A stretch of 40,613 bases of DNA from JBLMZW01 sp050259035 (GCA_050259035.1 JBLMZW010000142.1:1-40613); one strand, 5' to 3'. Positions 24,051 to 33,106 are shown, counted from the first letter of the stretch. Translations and numbers: made by a program. The notes: generated from the sequence alone by a model not told the origin.

Positions 24051-24691
24051 TATATCTCACCCGACTGGTCTATAACCAGCACTTCTGAACTGTTATACAG
24101 GTTATCAGGGACAACCCATATGTCTTCACCATTGTCTAAATCTATGCCTTGCCGGTGATAAGCCTGCCAAATAGTTTTGGTGCAATTCCAGATTCTTTCG
24201 CCCTTCTTAAAGGTAAGAGGGTAAAAAAGCTTCCCTTTTTGGGCTGCCACATACGAAACCGCTCTAGTTTTTACTAATTTATTAGTCTTTACTCTCAGAA
24301 TACAAGCCCGATCATAATCCAGAAACTCGCTAACTTTCATCTGCCTTACCCCGGCATCCAGCCACCCGTCCCAGGCATACCCTTTTTCCTGATAAATAGC
24401 GGCATGAGTAAACCGTCCATAGGTCGAACCATTATTCCCCCCCAGAATAATATCCCCCGGCTGAAGGAGGTCAACATTTAAACTGTTCCCGCGACCGGAC
24501 GGAGAACCTGGTCCCAACATTCCAAGGGCCATTTTGTTGGTCCCGGTCCCAATAATTCGTTGACTCCAATTATTGAAATCATAATCGTTGTCCCATACAA
24601 TGTAACAACCCAGAAGCAAGTCGAGAGAAATAAGAATTACAAGGAGTCTTGCGAGGTTTTTGGAAGGATGCCTCCTGTTTGTGGAGTCCAT
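24050..24691 (-). CDS. Permuted papain-like amidase (YiiX/YaeF, NlpC/P60 clan)
   Basis: 213 residues with an N-terminal hydrophobic anchor (about 12-32). The domain opens with LLQPGDIILGGNNGST. The His motif FTHAAIYQEKG precedes the Cys motif WNCTKTIWQAYHRQGIDL, the reverse of normal NlpC/P60 order, as in the permuted YiiX group. These enzymes may cleave peptidoglycan peptides or lipid amides at the membrane surface; the substrate is unknown here. GGGG lies eight bases before the ATG. It follows the MoxR-VWA pair by 20 bases. Confidence 0.83.
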   Translation of the reverse strand: MDSTNRRHPSKNLARLLVILISLDLLLGCYIVWDNDYDFNNWSQRIIGTGTNKMALGMLGPGSPSGRGNSLNVDLLQPGDIILGGNNGSTYGRFTHAAIYQEKGYAWDGWLDAGVRQMKVSEFLDYDRACILRVKTNKLVKTRAVSYVAAQKGKLFYPLTFKKGERIWNCTKTIWQAYHRQGIDLDNGEDIWVVPDNLYNSSEVLVIDQSGEI

Positions 24692-24711
24692 GACTTAACC
24701 CCCTTGGGGTT

Positions 24712-25908
24712 TTATTTGATAGCCCTCAACTTTTTCACGGCCATATCTAAACCATCTACGCTTAGTTCAAACATCGGATAAACTGCACTAAGCATCTTAA
24801 TGGTCTGATTACCATAAGCAGAGTCCCAATGCCTTTTCGGCATCGGATTTAACCAAACTGAATGCTCAAAGTGTTGTTTTAATCTTCGCATCCAAACCAT
24901 ACCCGGTTCTTCGTTGTATTGGCCCCACTCAATAACTCCGCCTTTATGCGTTAACTCACTGGGAGCCATACTTGCATCCCCTACTAGGATTACCCGGTAT
25001 TCACCATCAAGATTGCGCAGAACATGTTTGGTCTCAACACAATTACTGGTATGACAATAAGGATCCAGATAAATATAATCATAAATACAATTATGAAAGA
25101 ACATAATCTGTAGATCCTTGAAGTGAGACACCTGATTCACCGCCTGGAACAACCTGCTGCACAGGCGAACATAGGAAGTCATAGACCCCCCTGAGTCCAT
25201 TAATAAGAGAAGACGAATGGAATTCTCCCTTGGCCTTTCCCAGACTAACTGCAGATGTCCGGCGTTTTTACCTGTAGCCTCAATGGTTCCGTCTATGTCC
25301 AGTTCTGTCTTAGCGCCCTCCAGGCGACTGGTGAAACAGCGAAGTCTTCTTAAAGCCATTTGAAACTGGCGCGTATCCAAAGCACTATCGGTACGAAAGT
25401 CCTGATATCGTCGTTCGGCAGCAACCTTAACTGCGGATTGGTGTTGTGACTGGCCTCCAATTCGAATTCCCCCCGGGTGAAATCCGGAATGACCAAAAGG
25501 AGAGGTACCTCCCGTTCCGACCCAGTAATTGCCCCCATGATGTTCCTCGGTTTGCTCCTTTAGCCGTTCTTCCAGCATATTCTTCAGGGTTTCGAGGTCC
25601 ATCTCCTTGAAATTCTTACGCATCTCTGGATCGATGAAAAGAGGGGGAAGATTCTTATCAAGCCATTCCCATATCGTTTCCGGCAATTCTTCCGGGGTTT
25701 CAATTCCATAGAAGTATTCACTGAAAGCCAGGTCGAAGCGGTCATAGTGCGTCTCACTTTTCACCAGAACAGCACGGCAGAGATGATAAAATCCAGTCAA
25801 AGACGACCCCGCCAATCCCTGTTCCAAAGCTTCCAAGACTGAATACCATTCATTCATGGAAACGGGGACTCCACGTCTCTTGAGAATGTAGTATAAATCA
25901 GTGAACAT
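24712..25908 (-). CDS. VWA-domain (CoxE-like) protein
   Basis: 398 residues. The amino half is a helical CoxE-like region; a Gly/His-rich stretch (HHGGNYWVGTGGTSPFGHSG) lies near 143-162. A von Willebrand A domain follows. Its metal site reads LLLMDSGGSM instead of the textbook DxSxS, a variant also seen in other members. Such proteins partner with MoxR AAA ATPases as metal-insertion or assembly chaperones. It directly follows the moxR-like gene (nine bases). Confidence 0.88.
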   Translation of the reverse strand: MFTDLYYILKRRGVPVSMNEWYSVLEALEQGLAGSSLTGFYHLCRAVLVKSETHYDRFDLAFSEYFYGIETPEELPETIWEWLDKNLPPLFIDPEMRKNFKEMDLETLKNMLEERLKEQTEEHHGGNYWVGTGGTSPFGHSGFHPGGIRIGGQSQHQSAVKVAAERRYQDFRTDSALDTRQFQMALRRLRCFTSRLEGAKTELDIDGTIEATGKNAGHLQLVWERPRENSIRLLLLMDSGGSMTSYVRLCSRLFQAVNQVSHFKDLQIMFFHNCIYDYIYLDPYCHTSNCVETKHVLRNLDGEYRVILVGDASMAPSELTHKGGVIEWGQYNEEPGMVWMRRLKQHFEHSVWLNPMPKRHWDSAYGNQTIKMLSAVYPMFELSVDGLDMAVKKLRAIK

Positions 25909-25917
25909 GATTATATC

Positions 25918-26781
25918 CTATCTAAATGAAAAAGATTGCCGATGGTTCATCCGGCTCTGGGGGCGATTCTGTAAATTCCAAAGGAGCATATCTAAATCCT
26001 GATTCTTCTTAAGCAGTACTCCCAGGAAAGGTAATTCTTCTCCGATCCTTTTGGGATTTATTCCGCCTACAGTCAAAGCCTGCAGCCAGTCTAATAACTC
26101 ACTGGTACTCGGCTTCTTTTGCATGTCGGGTAAGCTTCGAATCCAATAAAATGCTTCCATACAATACTCGAGCAGACGCCGTTCCAGGTTGGGGAAATGC
26201 ACCTTAATGATGTCTGACATTTCCGCTGGATTGGGAAAAGCAATATAATGGAAAATGCAGCGGCGAAGGAATGCGTCCGGCAATTCTTTTTCTGCATTAC
26301 TTGTAATAACTACTATGGGACGCTGCCTGGCCTCGATTGTTTGGCGGGTTTCTGGTATATAAAAACTCATCTGGTCCAATTCCCATAGTAAATCATTGGG
26401 GAATTCCAGATCAGCCTTGTCAATCTCGTCGATAAGTAATACCACCTGCTCCTGGGAGACAAAGGATTCTCCCAGTTTGCCTAATTTAATGTACTGCGAT
26501 ATATCACTGACATCATGATCCTGAAATTGACTGTCATATAGGCGCTGTACCGCGTCGTATACGTATAAACCTTCCTGCGCCTTACTGGTTGATTTAATAT
26601 TCCATACATTGAGCTGTTTGCCTAAATTCTCTGCAATACTTGCGGCCAGCATGGTTTTGCCCGTTCCTGGTTCTCCCTTAATCAATAAAGGCTTCTGCAG
26701 GGCGATAGCAATGTTGACTGCATTGCGCAATTCGTCGGAAACAATGTACATTTCTGAACCGGAATAAACCCCGTTTTTCAT
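25918..26781 (-). CDS. MoxR-family AAA+ ATPase
   Basis: 287 residues. Walker A GEPGTGKT (about 37-44), Walker B VVLLIDEIDKADLEFPNDLL, sensor I IVVITSNAEKELPDAF with the arginine finger in FLRRCIFHYIAFP, and a C-terminal lid. These ATPases act as chaperones together with VWA proteins, here the next gene. The client is not identified; the following amidase and membrane protein are candidates by position. Confidence 0.93.
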   Translation of the reverse strand: MKNGVYSGSEMYIVSDELRNAVNIAIALQKPLLIKGEPGTGKTMLAASIAENLGKQLNVWNIKSTSKAQEGLYVYDAVQRLYDSQFQDHDVSDISQYIKLGKLGESFVSQEQVVLLIDEIDKADLEFPNDLLWELDQMSFYIPETRQTIEARQRPIVVITSNAEKELPDAFLRRCIFHYIAFPNPAEMSDIIKVHFPNLERRLLEYCMEAFYWIRSLPDMQKKPSTSELLDWLQALTVGGINPKRIGEELPFLGVLLKKNQDLDMLLWNLQNRPQSRMNHRQSFSFR

Positions 26782-26936
26782 ACGCCCTCCCTCGACTCTC
26801 TAAAGCTGTATTATCGGAAAAAAGAATATCAAATAGAGCTTAATAAGTCAATTGTTCATGAAAATATTCCCATCCGATATTTTAAAGGTATTACCTCCTG
26901 TTTGTCGTATATTGTCATAATCAGGAGGTTATTGTA

Positions 26937-27866
26937 ATGAAATGCGCAGTAAAAATTGTAGTAGTTTTAACAGTGATAATAGCGGCAACCTTTGTGTTTC
27001 GCTGCCTGGATAAACCTGAGCCTGAAGTAAATTCGGAAAAGACTAAACCAAAGGTTGCTGAGCATATTACTAAACCTTCACCGGTTAAATCGAAACCTAA
27101 AACTGATACACCTGTACCTGTAATAGTTGAACCTTCTGAAACCGAAACCCCAAAAACTGATGAGCCTGAGACTGACTCTCCGGCTTTTACTAACCAGCGG
27201 TTTGGGTGGAATCTTATCAATAATTTGAATCATGCTTCTCCGGGTATTCCGGAAGATGCTCGTATCATATTCAATTATAATGGCCTTTATCTCGGGGACA
27301 GCAGTCAAAATAAGGTCTACCTTACTTTTGATGAAGGTTATGAGAATGGGTATACCTCAAGAATTTTGGATAGCCTGGCTGCAAACAAAGTTGCTGCCGC
27401 CTTTTTTGTTACCCGTAGTTATATAGAAAAAAATCCTGAGATTATTAAACGCATGGTTAGGGAGGGGCATCAGGTATGCAACCACACAGCGACCCACCCT
27501 TCCTTACCGTCATCAACTGATGAACAGATTAAAAATGAAATTGATACTACTGCACAGGCGTTCCATGATTTAACCGGGTCGGAAATGTCTCGATACTTGC
27601 GACCCCCTTCTGGAGAGTATAGTGACCGAGTGCTATATACAATACAGAAGGCCGGTTATAAAACTGTGTTCTGGAGTATGGCTTACCGAGATTGGGAAGT
27701 GGATAAACAGCCCGGAGCGGAATACGCTTATAACTACGTAATGACTCATATACATCCTGGAGCCATAATTCTTCTCCATGCAGTTTCTTCAAGCAATACG
27801 GAAGCTCTTGACCGTATTATTAAGGATTTAAAATCCTCAGGTTACAGTTTCGCTCGTTTGCCTTAA
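26937..27866 (+). CDS. pdaA: Polysaccharide deacetylase, PdaA-like (spore cortex muramic delta-lactam)
   Basis: 309 residues with an N-terminal membrane anchor or signal (about 5-19), then a Pro/Glu/Thr/Lys-rich linker (about 28-80) and a NodB domain. Motif 1 is LTFDEGYENGYTSRIL, a PdaA-type variant of TFDDG. The metal site is HTATHPSLP, motif 3 is RPPSGEYSDRV, and the end has WSMAYRDWEVDKQPG and IILLHAVSSSNTEAL. PdaA deacetylates muramic acid so that cortex delta-lactam can form, which is needed for germination. AGGAGG lies eight bases before the ATG. The linker is longer than in B. subtilis PdaA as I remember it. Confidence 0.9.
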   Translation: MKCAVKIVVVLTVIIAATFVFRCLDKPEPEVNSEKTKPKVAEHITKPSPVKSKPKTDTPVPVIVEPSETETPKTDEPETDSPAFTNQRFGWNLINNLNHASPGIPEDARIIFNYNGLYLGDSSQNKVYLTFDEGYENGYTSRILDSLAANKVAAAFFVTRSYIEKNPEIIKRMVREGHQVCNHTATHPSLPSSTDEQIKNEIDTTAQAFHDLTGSEMSRYLRPPSGEYSDRVLYTIQKAGYKTVFWSMAYRDWEVDKQPGAEYAYNYVMTHIHPGAIILLHAVSSSNTEALDRIIKDLKSSGYSFARLP

Positions 27867-27931
27867 TTGGGCATAATTTTCTGAATATTTCGACACTATT
27901 AATAAAAACTTAAAGAGTATTGTCTTTTATA

Positions 27932-27959
27932 TTGCTTTTATCTTTTTGAGTGCTATAAT
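27932..27959 (+). promoter_or_regulatory. Sigma-A-like promoter
   Basis: TTGCTT (27932-27937), a 16-base spacer and TATAAT (27954-27959), in an AT-rich stretch after pdaA. The -10 is perfect; the -35 matches the first three positions and is moderate. No gene follows before the terminator at 28039-28077, so it probably drives a short RNA. Confidence 0.6.
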
Positions 27960-27965
27960 TTAACC

Positions 27966-28077
27966 ATACTAATTTGTATGTTACTGGATTTTAAACAACG
28001 TAGTATTCACATCCCCTTAAATATATACATTTTATTGAAACCCACTTTCCTCCCCCCAAAGAAGTGGGTTTTTTTTT
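27966..28077 (+). ncRNA. Candidate small RNA with C-rich loop
   Basis: From the predicted start at about 27966 a transcript of about 112 nt would end at a strong intrinsic terminator. It contains no usable open frame with a ribosome site. Its 5' end can form a small hairpin (CATAC 27965-27969 / GTATG 27976-27980). The terminator loop is TCCTCCCCCCAAAG, directly complementary to Shine-Dalgarno sequences. C-rich loops of this sort mark several Firmicute regulatory RNAs that pair with ribosome sites. Inference from sequence only. Confidence 0.5.
28039..28077 (+). terminator. Terminator of the candidate small RNA
   Basis: Perfect 9-bp stem AACCCACTT (28039-28047) / AAGTGGGTT (28062-28070), 14-base C-rich loop, then a run of nine T (28069-28077). 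A textbook plus-strand terminator. Confidence 0.9.
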
Positions 28078-28092
28078 CGGTCATTTTGGTTC

Positions 28093-28130
28093 AAAACAAA
28101 AGGGGTGCCAGCCGGCACCCCTTTTGTTTT
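28093..28130 (-). terminator. Terminator of the acyl-CoA synthetase gene
   Basis: A perfect 17-bp stem (28093-28109 with 28114-28130) with loop AGCC. The stem ends in A/T runs, so it can work in both directions. It lies five bases after the stop of the minus-strand synthetase gene. Confidence 0.87.
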
Positions 28131-28134
28131 GCAT

Positions 28135-30051
28135 TTAATTGCCATATAATTCTTCAATCTCTTTTTGAAAGTTGGCAAATACCACTCTATTTTTAATCTT
28201 TAAAGTAGGAGTCAACTCCCCGGTAATTTCAGTAAACTTCCGGGGAAGAATTGCGAATTTCTTGATGGTTTCGAAATCAGCCAATTGCTCGTTAACTTTT
28301 TGTACTTCCTTTTGCACCAAGTCGTAGGTCAGTGGGTGGCTTGCTACATCGGGACCAACTTGAACACAGGTATCTATTCCGTTTAGGTTGGCATACACCA
28401 GTTGCGACTCGTCAACAGGGATCTGTCTTTCCTTCATTATATATATAATATAATCATAAGCCGGAACTATTAGAGCCGTCACAAACTTGCGGCCGTCTCC
28501 AACAGTAACCACTTGTTCTACTACCGGACTCCCGGTAAACCTGGTCTCTATTCTGGCTGGGGCTACATTTTTCCCGGTGTCCAGAACCATTATTGATTTC
28601 TTACGATCAATTATTCTAAGGAAACCATCACTGTCAAATTCCCCGATATCCCCGGTTCGAAACCACCCGTCAGAAGTAAATGAAACAGCCGTTTCTTCCG
28701 GATTATCATAATACTCTCTAATAATTCCGGTCCCCCGAACCAGGACCTCTCCATCGTCATCCAGACGAGCTTCGACCCCGGGAACAATTTTAGAAAGCCA
28801 TCCCACTTTAGTCGCATTGGGATACCCGTGGCTTATTCCAGCGGCAGTTTCAGTTAAACCCCACCCATTTAATAGTGGAAAATTGACGGCCAGGAAGGAC
28901 CGGTGTAGATCCGGGGGCAATAATGCACCTCCAGAATACGGTATGCGAAGCCTTCCTCCCAGAACATTGCGAAACACTGAAAAAATGCTGCTATCAGCCT
29001 CGGCAAATTTAATCTTCAACTCGTCATCCAGGCAATCCGTGGGATCCTTCATCAAGTCAAGTGCGCCGTTAGGTCCGGTACGTTTTTCTAATACCTCATA
29101 CCCCACTTGCATCGCGTTTTCGAATCTTTGTTTTCCTTCGGGGGTTGAAGTCAGGAGTGACCTTATCCCATTGAATATTCGATCCCATAACCGCGGCACC
29201 AATAGAGCCCAGGTCGGTTTAATATACTGAATATCCTGTAACAGTGTGCTGGGTTTCTCCGCATAACCAATACATCCTCCGCAGGAAATCATGGCCAGGT
29301 ATGAATTATTCCGTTCCCAGATATGGGCTAGAGGAAGAATTGAAAAAGCTACATCATTATAACTGCAGCTATAACCGCCATCTCTCATGTGTTTTAAACT
29401 CCTGACCAAAGCACCTACCAGATCCCGGTGAGTTAGCATACTGCCTTTTAAGGCGCCAGTTGTTCCCGAGGTGTAAATAATGCTCGACGGATCTTCAGGC
29501 TTGATGCCGGACCACCTTTCCGTGTAAGCATCAGGGTAATTTGATTTATAAATCCTCCCCAGCTCTTTTAACTTATCAATATTAATTACATCGGTCCTGG
29601 CACTTTGGTAGGCGGGATCCAGGACTATCATTTTCTTTAGTTCAGGTAATTCAGGCCAGACTTCTATAACCCTTTCGGCTATAACCGCATCAGCAACATA
29701 GATTAGCGAAAACTTGGCGTGGTTTCCTATAAAGGTTATTTCCTCACCAGGTAAAGAAGGATATATAGTGACTGTCACTCCACCAGCAGTGAGAATTGAA
29801 AAGTCCGCCCATCCCCAGACCGCGCTGGTATGGGCCATTAACCCTATTTTATCTCCCTTTTGCATCCCCAAAGACATTAGACCACAGGCCATTTCTTCAA
29901 CGTTGGCGGCAAAATCAAGGTAGGTAATGGTCTTGTACTCATCATTCTCCTTGAACATCTGGGCAGGTCTTTCTCCACAGTACCTGGAAGTGTTAAAAAA
30001 GGCGTGAGCGAGTGTTGGAGTTGTTTCGACGAATTGGTCCAGTAAATCCAT
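28135..30051 (-). CDS. Long-chain acyl-CoA synthetase (AMP-forming)
   Basis: 638 residues of the ANL/AMP-binding family, activating a fatty acid to its CoA thioester with ATP. The P-loop motif is YTSGTTGALKGSMLTHRD (193 on). Then come NGWGLTETAAGISHG, GWFRTGDIGEFDSDGFLRIIDRKK with the family Asp and Arg, and the carboxy-terminal Lys region TGELTPTLKIKNR. The length and the insert between residues 250 and 370 fit the long-chain (FAA/FadD15) type; the true chain length is not visible. GGGGGG lies shortly before the ATG. It is probably the entry step for the beta-oxidation genes nearby. Confidence 0.93.
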   Translation of the reverse strand: MDLLDQFVETTPTLAHAFFNTSRYCGERPAQMFKENDEYKTITYLDFAANVEEMACGLMSLGMQKGDKIGLMAHTSAVWGWADFSILTAGGVTVTIYPSLPGEEITFIGNHAKFSLIYVADAVIAERVIEVWPELPELKKMIVLDPAYQSARTDVINIDKLKELGRIYKSNYPDAYTERWSGIKPEDPSSIIYTSGTTGALKGSMLTHRDLVGALVRSLKHMRDGGYSCSYNDVAFSILPLAHIWERNNSYLAMISCGGCIGYAEKPSTLLQDIQYIKPTWALLVPRLWDRIFNGIRSLLTSTPEGKQRFENAMQVGYEVLEKRTGPNGALDLMKDPTDCLDDELKIKFAEADSSIFSVFRNVLGGRLRIPYSGGALLPPDLHRSFLAVNFPLLNGWGLTETAAGISHGYPNATKVGWLSKIVPGVEARLDDDGEVLVRGTGIIREYYDNPEETAVSFTSDGWFRTGDIGEFDSDGFLRIIDRKKSIMVLDTGKNVAPARIETRFTGSPVVEQVVTVGDGRKFVTALIVPAYDYIIYIMKERQIPVDESQLVYANLNGIDTCVQVGPDVASHPLTYDLVQKEVQKVNEQLADFETIKKFAILPRKFTEITGELTPTLKIKNRVVFANFQKEIEELYGN

Positions 30052-30139
30052 TTGAAACCCCCCTTATAACGTTTTTACTTCTCTACTTCCCCTTAAAAAC
30101 TCTATTCTATATCGGAAACTTATGGTCCTTTAAATTCCA

Positions 30140-31120
30140 CTATTCCTTAATGCTAAAATTAATCAACCCACCTATCCTTTTTTCCACTCTGCCCCGGAAA
30201 CATAAAAGTTCGAGGTAACCTAGTGTATCGGCCCATGATACTCTCATTTCCTGAAGAACGCGCGCACCCACGTTAATTTCGCTACATATTTCAAAAAGGG
30301 TCATCTCTTTTCCCAAAAGGGTTCTTTCAATCTTGCTCATTCGCCGCTCATGTTGTTTTTCTACGGCTTCGACCCTTTCCATAACCCCGGTAAAACTGTT
30401 GCCATGTCCGGGCAGAACAGTATTCAGTGGGTTTTTCGCCAATTCTTTTAAAGCCTCCAGGTTAAGGCCTATAGGGTTATCCAAAGCGGAATAAGGCCAA
30501 TCGCTTGCCTGTGGTATCCAGTCTCCTAATAAGGCGTCCCCGGAAAGCAATCTTCCTTTATTTAAACCGAGGAAAACCATATGCCCGTCGGAATGGCCTG
30601 GAACTGCAGCAGGCTGATAAATATCATCACCCAATCGGAATCTATGATCTTTTTTCAGGGGTGAAATCATGGGAAACGGAAGGTAAGTATGCATGATAGA
30701 TCCTATGTCCTTAACAAAGGTCTTGATATATTCTTCTGAAATACCGTGCGGACCCATCTTATCTTTCAGCATCAACTCGTGTTCATTTTCAGGAAGATTA
30801 TATATCCCTAGGGCACGAATATCATCAGCGGAAATAAAAACATTGGCTCCAGACTGCTGTTGAAACCACCCGGCCAGCCCCCCATGATCTGGATGATTGT
30901 GGGTTAGATATATCGATGAAATATCGGAAAATCCGATTCCGATTTCTTTTAGACCGTTTTCCCAAATTTGTTTAGCCTCCGGAACGTTAACCCCTACATC
31001 AACTACAACCCAGCCATCATCTCCTTCACCGAGATAGCAATGGGTGTCACCGGTAGGAAAAACAGTTGGAATAGTCAGACGATAGATTCCCCCATCCAAC
31101 TTCATTGCATACTTTTTCAT
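30140..31120 (-). CDS. Metallo-beta-lactamase-fold hydrolase
   Basis: 326 residues. The zinc motif is YLTHNHPDHGG (about 72-82, HxHxDH), then PGHSDGH and LSGDALLG with the bridging Asp, and VLPGHGNSF. A C-terminal winged-helix-like extension (about 250-326) is typical of the large thioesterase or LACTB2-like group. It might hydrolyse thioesters, given the acyl-CoA context, but the substrate is unknown. It is divergent from a second MBL gene at 31330; the 209-base gap holds both control regions, and I see no clear promoter. Confidence 0.9.
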   Translation of the reverse strand: MKKYAMKLDGGIYRLTIPTVFPTGDTHCYLGEGDDGWVVVDVGVNVPEAKQIWENGLKEIGIGFSDISSIYLTHNHPDHGGLAGWFQQQSGANVFISADDIRALGIYNLPENEHELMLKDKMGPHGISEEYIKTFVKDIGSIMHTYLPFPMISPLKKDHRFRLGDDIYQPAAVPGHSDGHMVFLGLNKGRLLSGDALLGDWIPQASDWPYSALDNPIGLNLEALKELAKNPLNTVLPGHGNSFTGVMERVEAVEKQHERRMSKIERTLLGKEMTLFEICSEINVGARVLQEMRVSWADTLGYLELLCFRGRVEKRIGGLINFSIKE

Positions 31121-31329
31121 CTATATCGCATCCCCTTAAATACTGGTATTTTTTGTTGAATATTCGACTAGTCCCCTTTGTTTCCTTCTAATATAATCAG
31201 AGGATTTATTGGTCAGCCCAGCCTCAATCTCAACTAAAGGTATTGAAATGGCACTTTTTTCGGTGTTATCCTTATTATTAGATTAGAGATATATCGTGAC
31301 ATCGGTTTTTTATAGGGGGGGACACATCT

Positions 31330-32214
31330 TTGTTACAAAAACTTTCAGAAAAAGTAAGTATGGTATTTGCCGAGGAAGGCTTTACCTTCGGACATTGTTT
31401 ATTGGTAGAAGACGATGTCCGCTTATTAATTGACAGTGGTGCCGGAAAAGCACTACAGGATGCTCATCCTGAGCATATTGATATCCTGATTAATTCCCAT
31501 CATCATATTGATCATATCCGGGGCAATGATCAGTGTCCAAATGCTAAAGTTTTTCTACATCCGCTGGAACAACAATGTCTTAGAGAACCAGAAAAACTGG
31601 TGGCTGTTACCGGTTGGAATGAACTAATGGGAGAAGATCTGGCCACTTCCGATAACCTGGGAATAACAATGGAACAAATGGTAAAAAGTTGGCAGATTAG
31701 CGGCGATATAGTAGATGGCCAAATCATCGATTGTGGCTCAACCAAGATTGAAGTTCTCCATACCCCCGGTCATTCATCAGGGCACTGTTCTTTTTTCTTT
31801 CCGGAAGACGGCCTGGTATTTCTGGGGGATATTTGCTTGACCAAGGTAGGTCCGTGGTACGGAGGCCCAGAAGCTGATATTGATGAATTCATTGATTCAA
31901 TTAACCGTATTATCGATTTAAAACCGGAAAAGATAACAACGGGTCACATGAACAAGGTATCCACTGATTATCACGATTTAATTGAATACCGCAATCGAAT
32001 ATTTAAGCGTGAAAATAAAATTCTCGAAACTTTAAAACAACAACCAAAGAGTATAAATGAACTGGCCGATCAGCACCTGATTTATCGCTTACATCCCAGT
32101 GTATTTGTTTTGTTCTGGGAAAAATATATGCTAAAAAATCACCTGGAGAGGCTAATAAGGATGAACGCAATTGAAAAAGAAGAAGAGGGGAGGTATTACA
32201 CCAAGCAAACTTAA
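31330..32214 (+). CDS. Metallo-beta-lactamase-fold hydrolase, second type
   Basis: 294 residues, not closely similar to the divergent neighbour. The zinc motif is INSHHHIDHIRGND (about 54-67), then HTPGHSSGHCSFFF and FLGDICLTKVG, with TTGHMNKVS as the last His. The carboxy end (about 225-294) looks like a winged helix. TTG start at 31330 after seven G residues. It precedes a soluble chemoreceptor-like gene by about 55 bases, or overlaps it if that gene uses an earlier start. Confidence 0.88.
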   Translation: MLQKLSEKVSMVFAEEGFTFGHCLLVEDDVRLLIDSGAGKALQDAHPEHIDILINSHHHIDHIRGNDQCPNAKVFLHPLEQQCLREPEKLVAVTGWNELMGEDLATSDNLGITMEQMVKSWQISGDIVDGQIIDCGSTKIEVLHTPGHSSGHCSFFFPEDGLVFLGDICLTKVGPWYGGPEADIDEFIDSINRIIDLKPEKITTGHMNKVSTDYHDLIEYRNRIFKRENKILETLKQQPKSINELADQHLIYRLHPSVFVLFWEKYMLKNHLERLIRMNAIEKEEEGRYYTKQT

Positions 32215-32269
32215 CAGCCATTATTCAGGTGTCTTCTATCATAGATTGTATATAAAGGGGGTAGCTGAG

Positions 32270-33106
32270 ATTATTATTGTTTCAGATTTCGAAGAATTTG
32301 TCGCAGCCTTCCGTAAAATCATGCCCCATTTGAAAGAAATCATGGGCAAAGACATGGCTTTGAATATTTCCGATACAGAATATTTTATCGATTATTGTGG
32401 TGCGAATGGATTTGATCTTCCAGTACAACCTGGGGCTAAAATTCCTGTAGATGATCCCATGACAGCGACTATCAAATCCGGTCAACAACTGGTGGCGCCG
32501 GTTCCCGCTCATGTATATGGCACACCGATGAAGGCGGTTATGACCCCCATTAAGGATAATAATGGTGTGGTTGTAGGTTGTATAGGAATTGGAAAGAGCA
32601 TGGTGATTGAAAGCGAAGTTATGCAATTATCGCATAATCTAGCTTCATCTATGCAACAGATTGCCAGTGCCATTCAACAAATAGCTGCATCCGCAAGCGA
32701 TATTAATTGCAATGAACAGAGTCTTAATGAGATGATATCCGGCATATCGGAAGCCTCTACTAAAATTCATGGGGTGTTGGATCTAATCAAGGATATTGCC
32801 GGACAAACCAAGATGCTTGGGCTAAACGCAGCCATTGAAGCGGCCCGCGCGGGGGAAAGCGGCCGTGGGTTCGGAGTAGTTGCCGAGGAAATTAGAAAAC
32901 TGTCTGACGTATCTAAATCAACCGCTGAACAAATTAGATTGTTAACTCATGAAATAGAGGAAATTATTAAGGTAACCTTGCAGGCTTCAGAAAACACGTT
33001 GAAAGCCAGTGAAGAACAGGCTGCTGCCACTGAGGAAATCACAGCTAGCATTCAGGAAATAACCAGTCTAAGTGATCAATTGGAGCAAATTTCTGGTGAG
33101 ATGTAG
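32270..33106 (+). CDS. Soluble methyl-accepting-chemotaxis-like protein
   Basis: About 278 residues, with no membrane segment. Residues 1-110 form a sensor region (MALNISDTEYFIDYCG, VYGTPMKAVMTPIKDNNGVVVGCIGIG). A compact MCP signalling hairpin follows: helix ASSMQQIASAIQQIAASASD, then the tip IAGQTKMLGLNAAIEAARAGESGRGFGVVAEEIRKLS, then a short return helix ending QLEQISGEM. I could not see a clean start. A TTG at 32171 lies inside the preceding gene without a site, and a TTG at 32246 has none. AAAGGGGG (32254-32261) sits eight bases before an in-frame ATT at 32270, just where homologues of this layout begin, so I use that with caution. It should signal to CheA or a related partner; none is in the window. 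Confidence 0.82.
   Translation: MIIVSDFEEFVAAFRKIMPHLKEIMGKDMALNISDTEYFIDYCGANGFDLPVQPGAKIPVDDPMTATIKSGQQLVAPVPAHVYGTPMKAVMTPIKDNNGVVVGCIGIGKSMVIESEVMQLSHNLASSMQQIASAIQQIAASASDINCNEQSLNEMISGISEASTKIHGVLDLIKDIAGQTKMLGLNAAIEAARAGESGRGFGVVAEEIRKLSDVSKSTAEQIRLLTHEIEEIIKVTLQASENTLKASEEQAAATEEITASIQEITSLSDQLEQISGEM

Noticed and set aside
24712..25908. Inactive VWA domain because of DSGGS in place of DxSxS
   Set aside because: This variation occurs in other CoxE/VWA proteins as far as I recall, so it is not evidence of decay.
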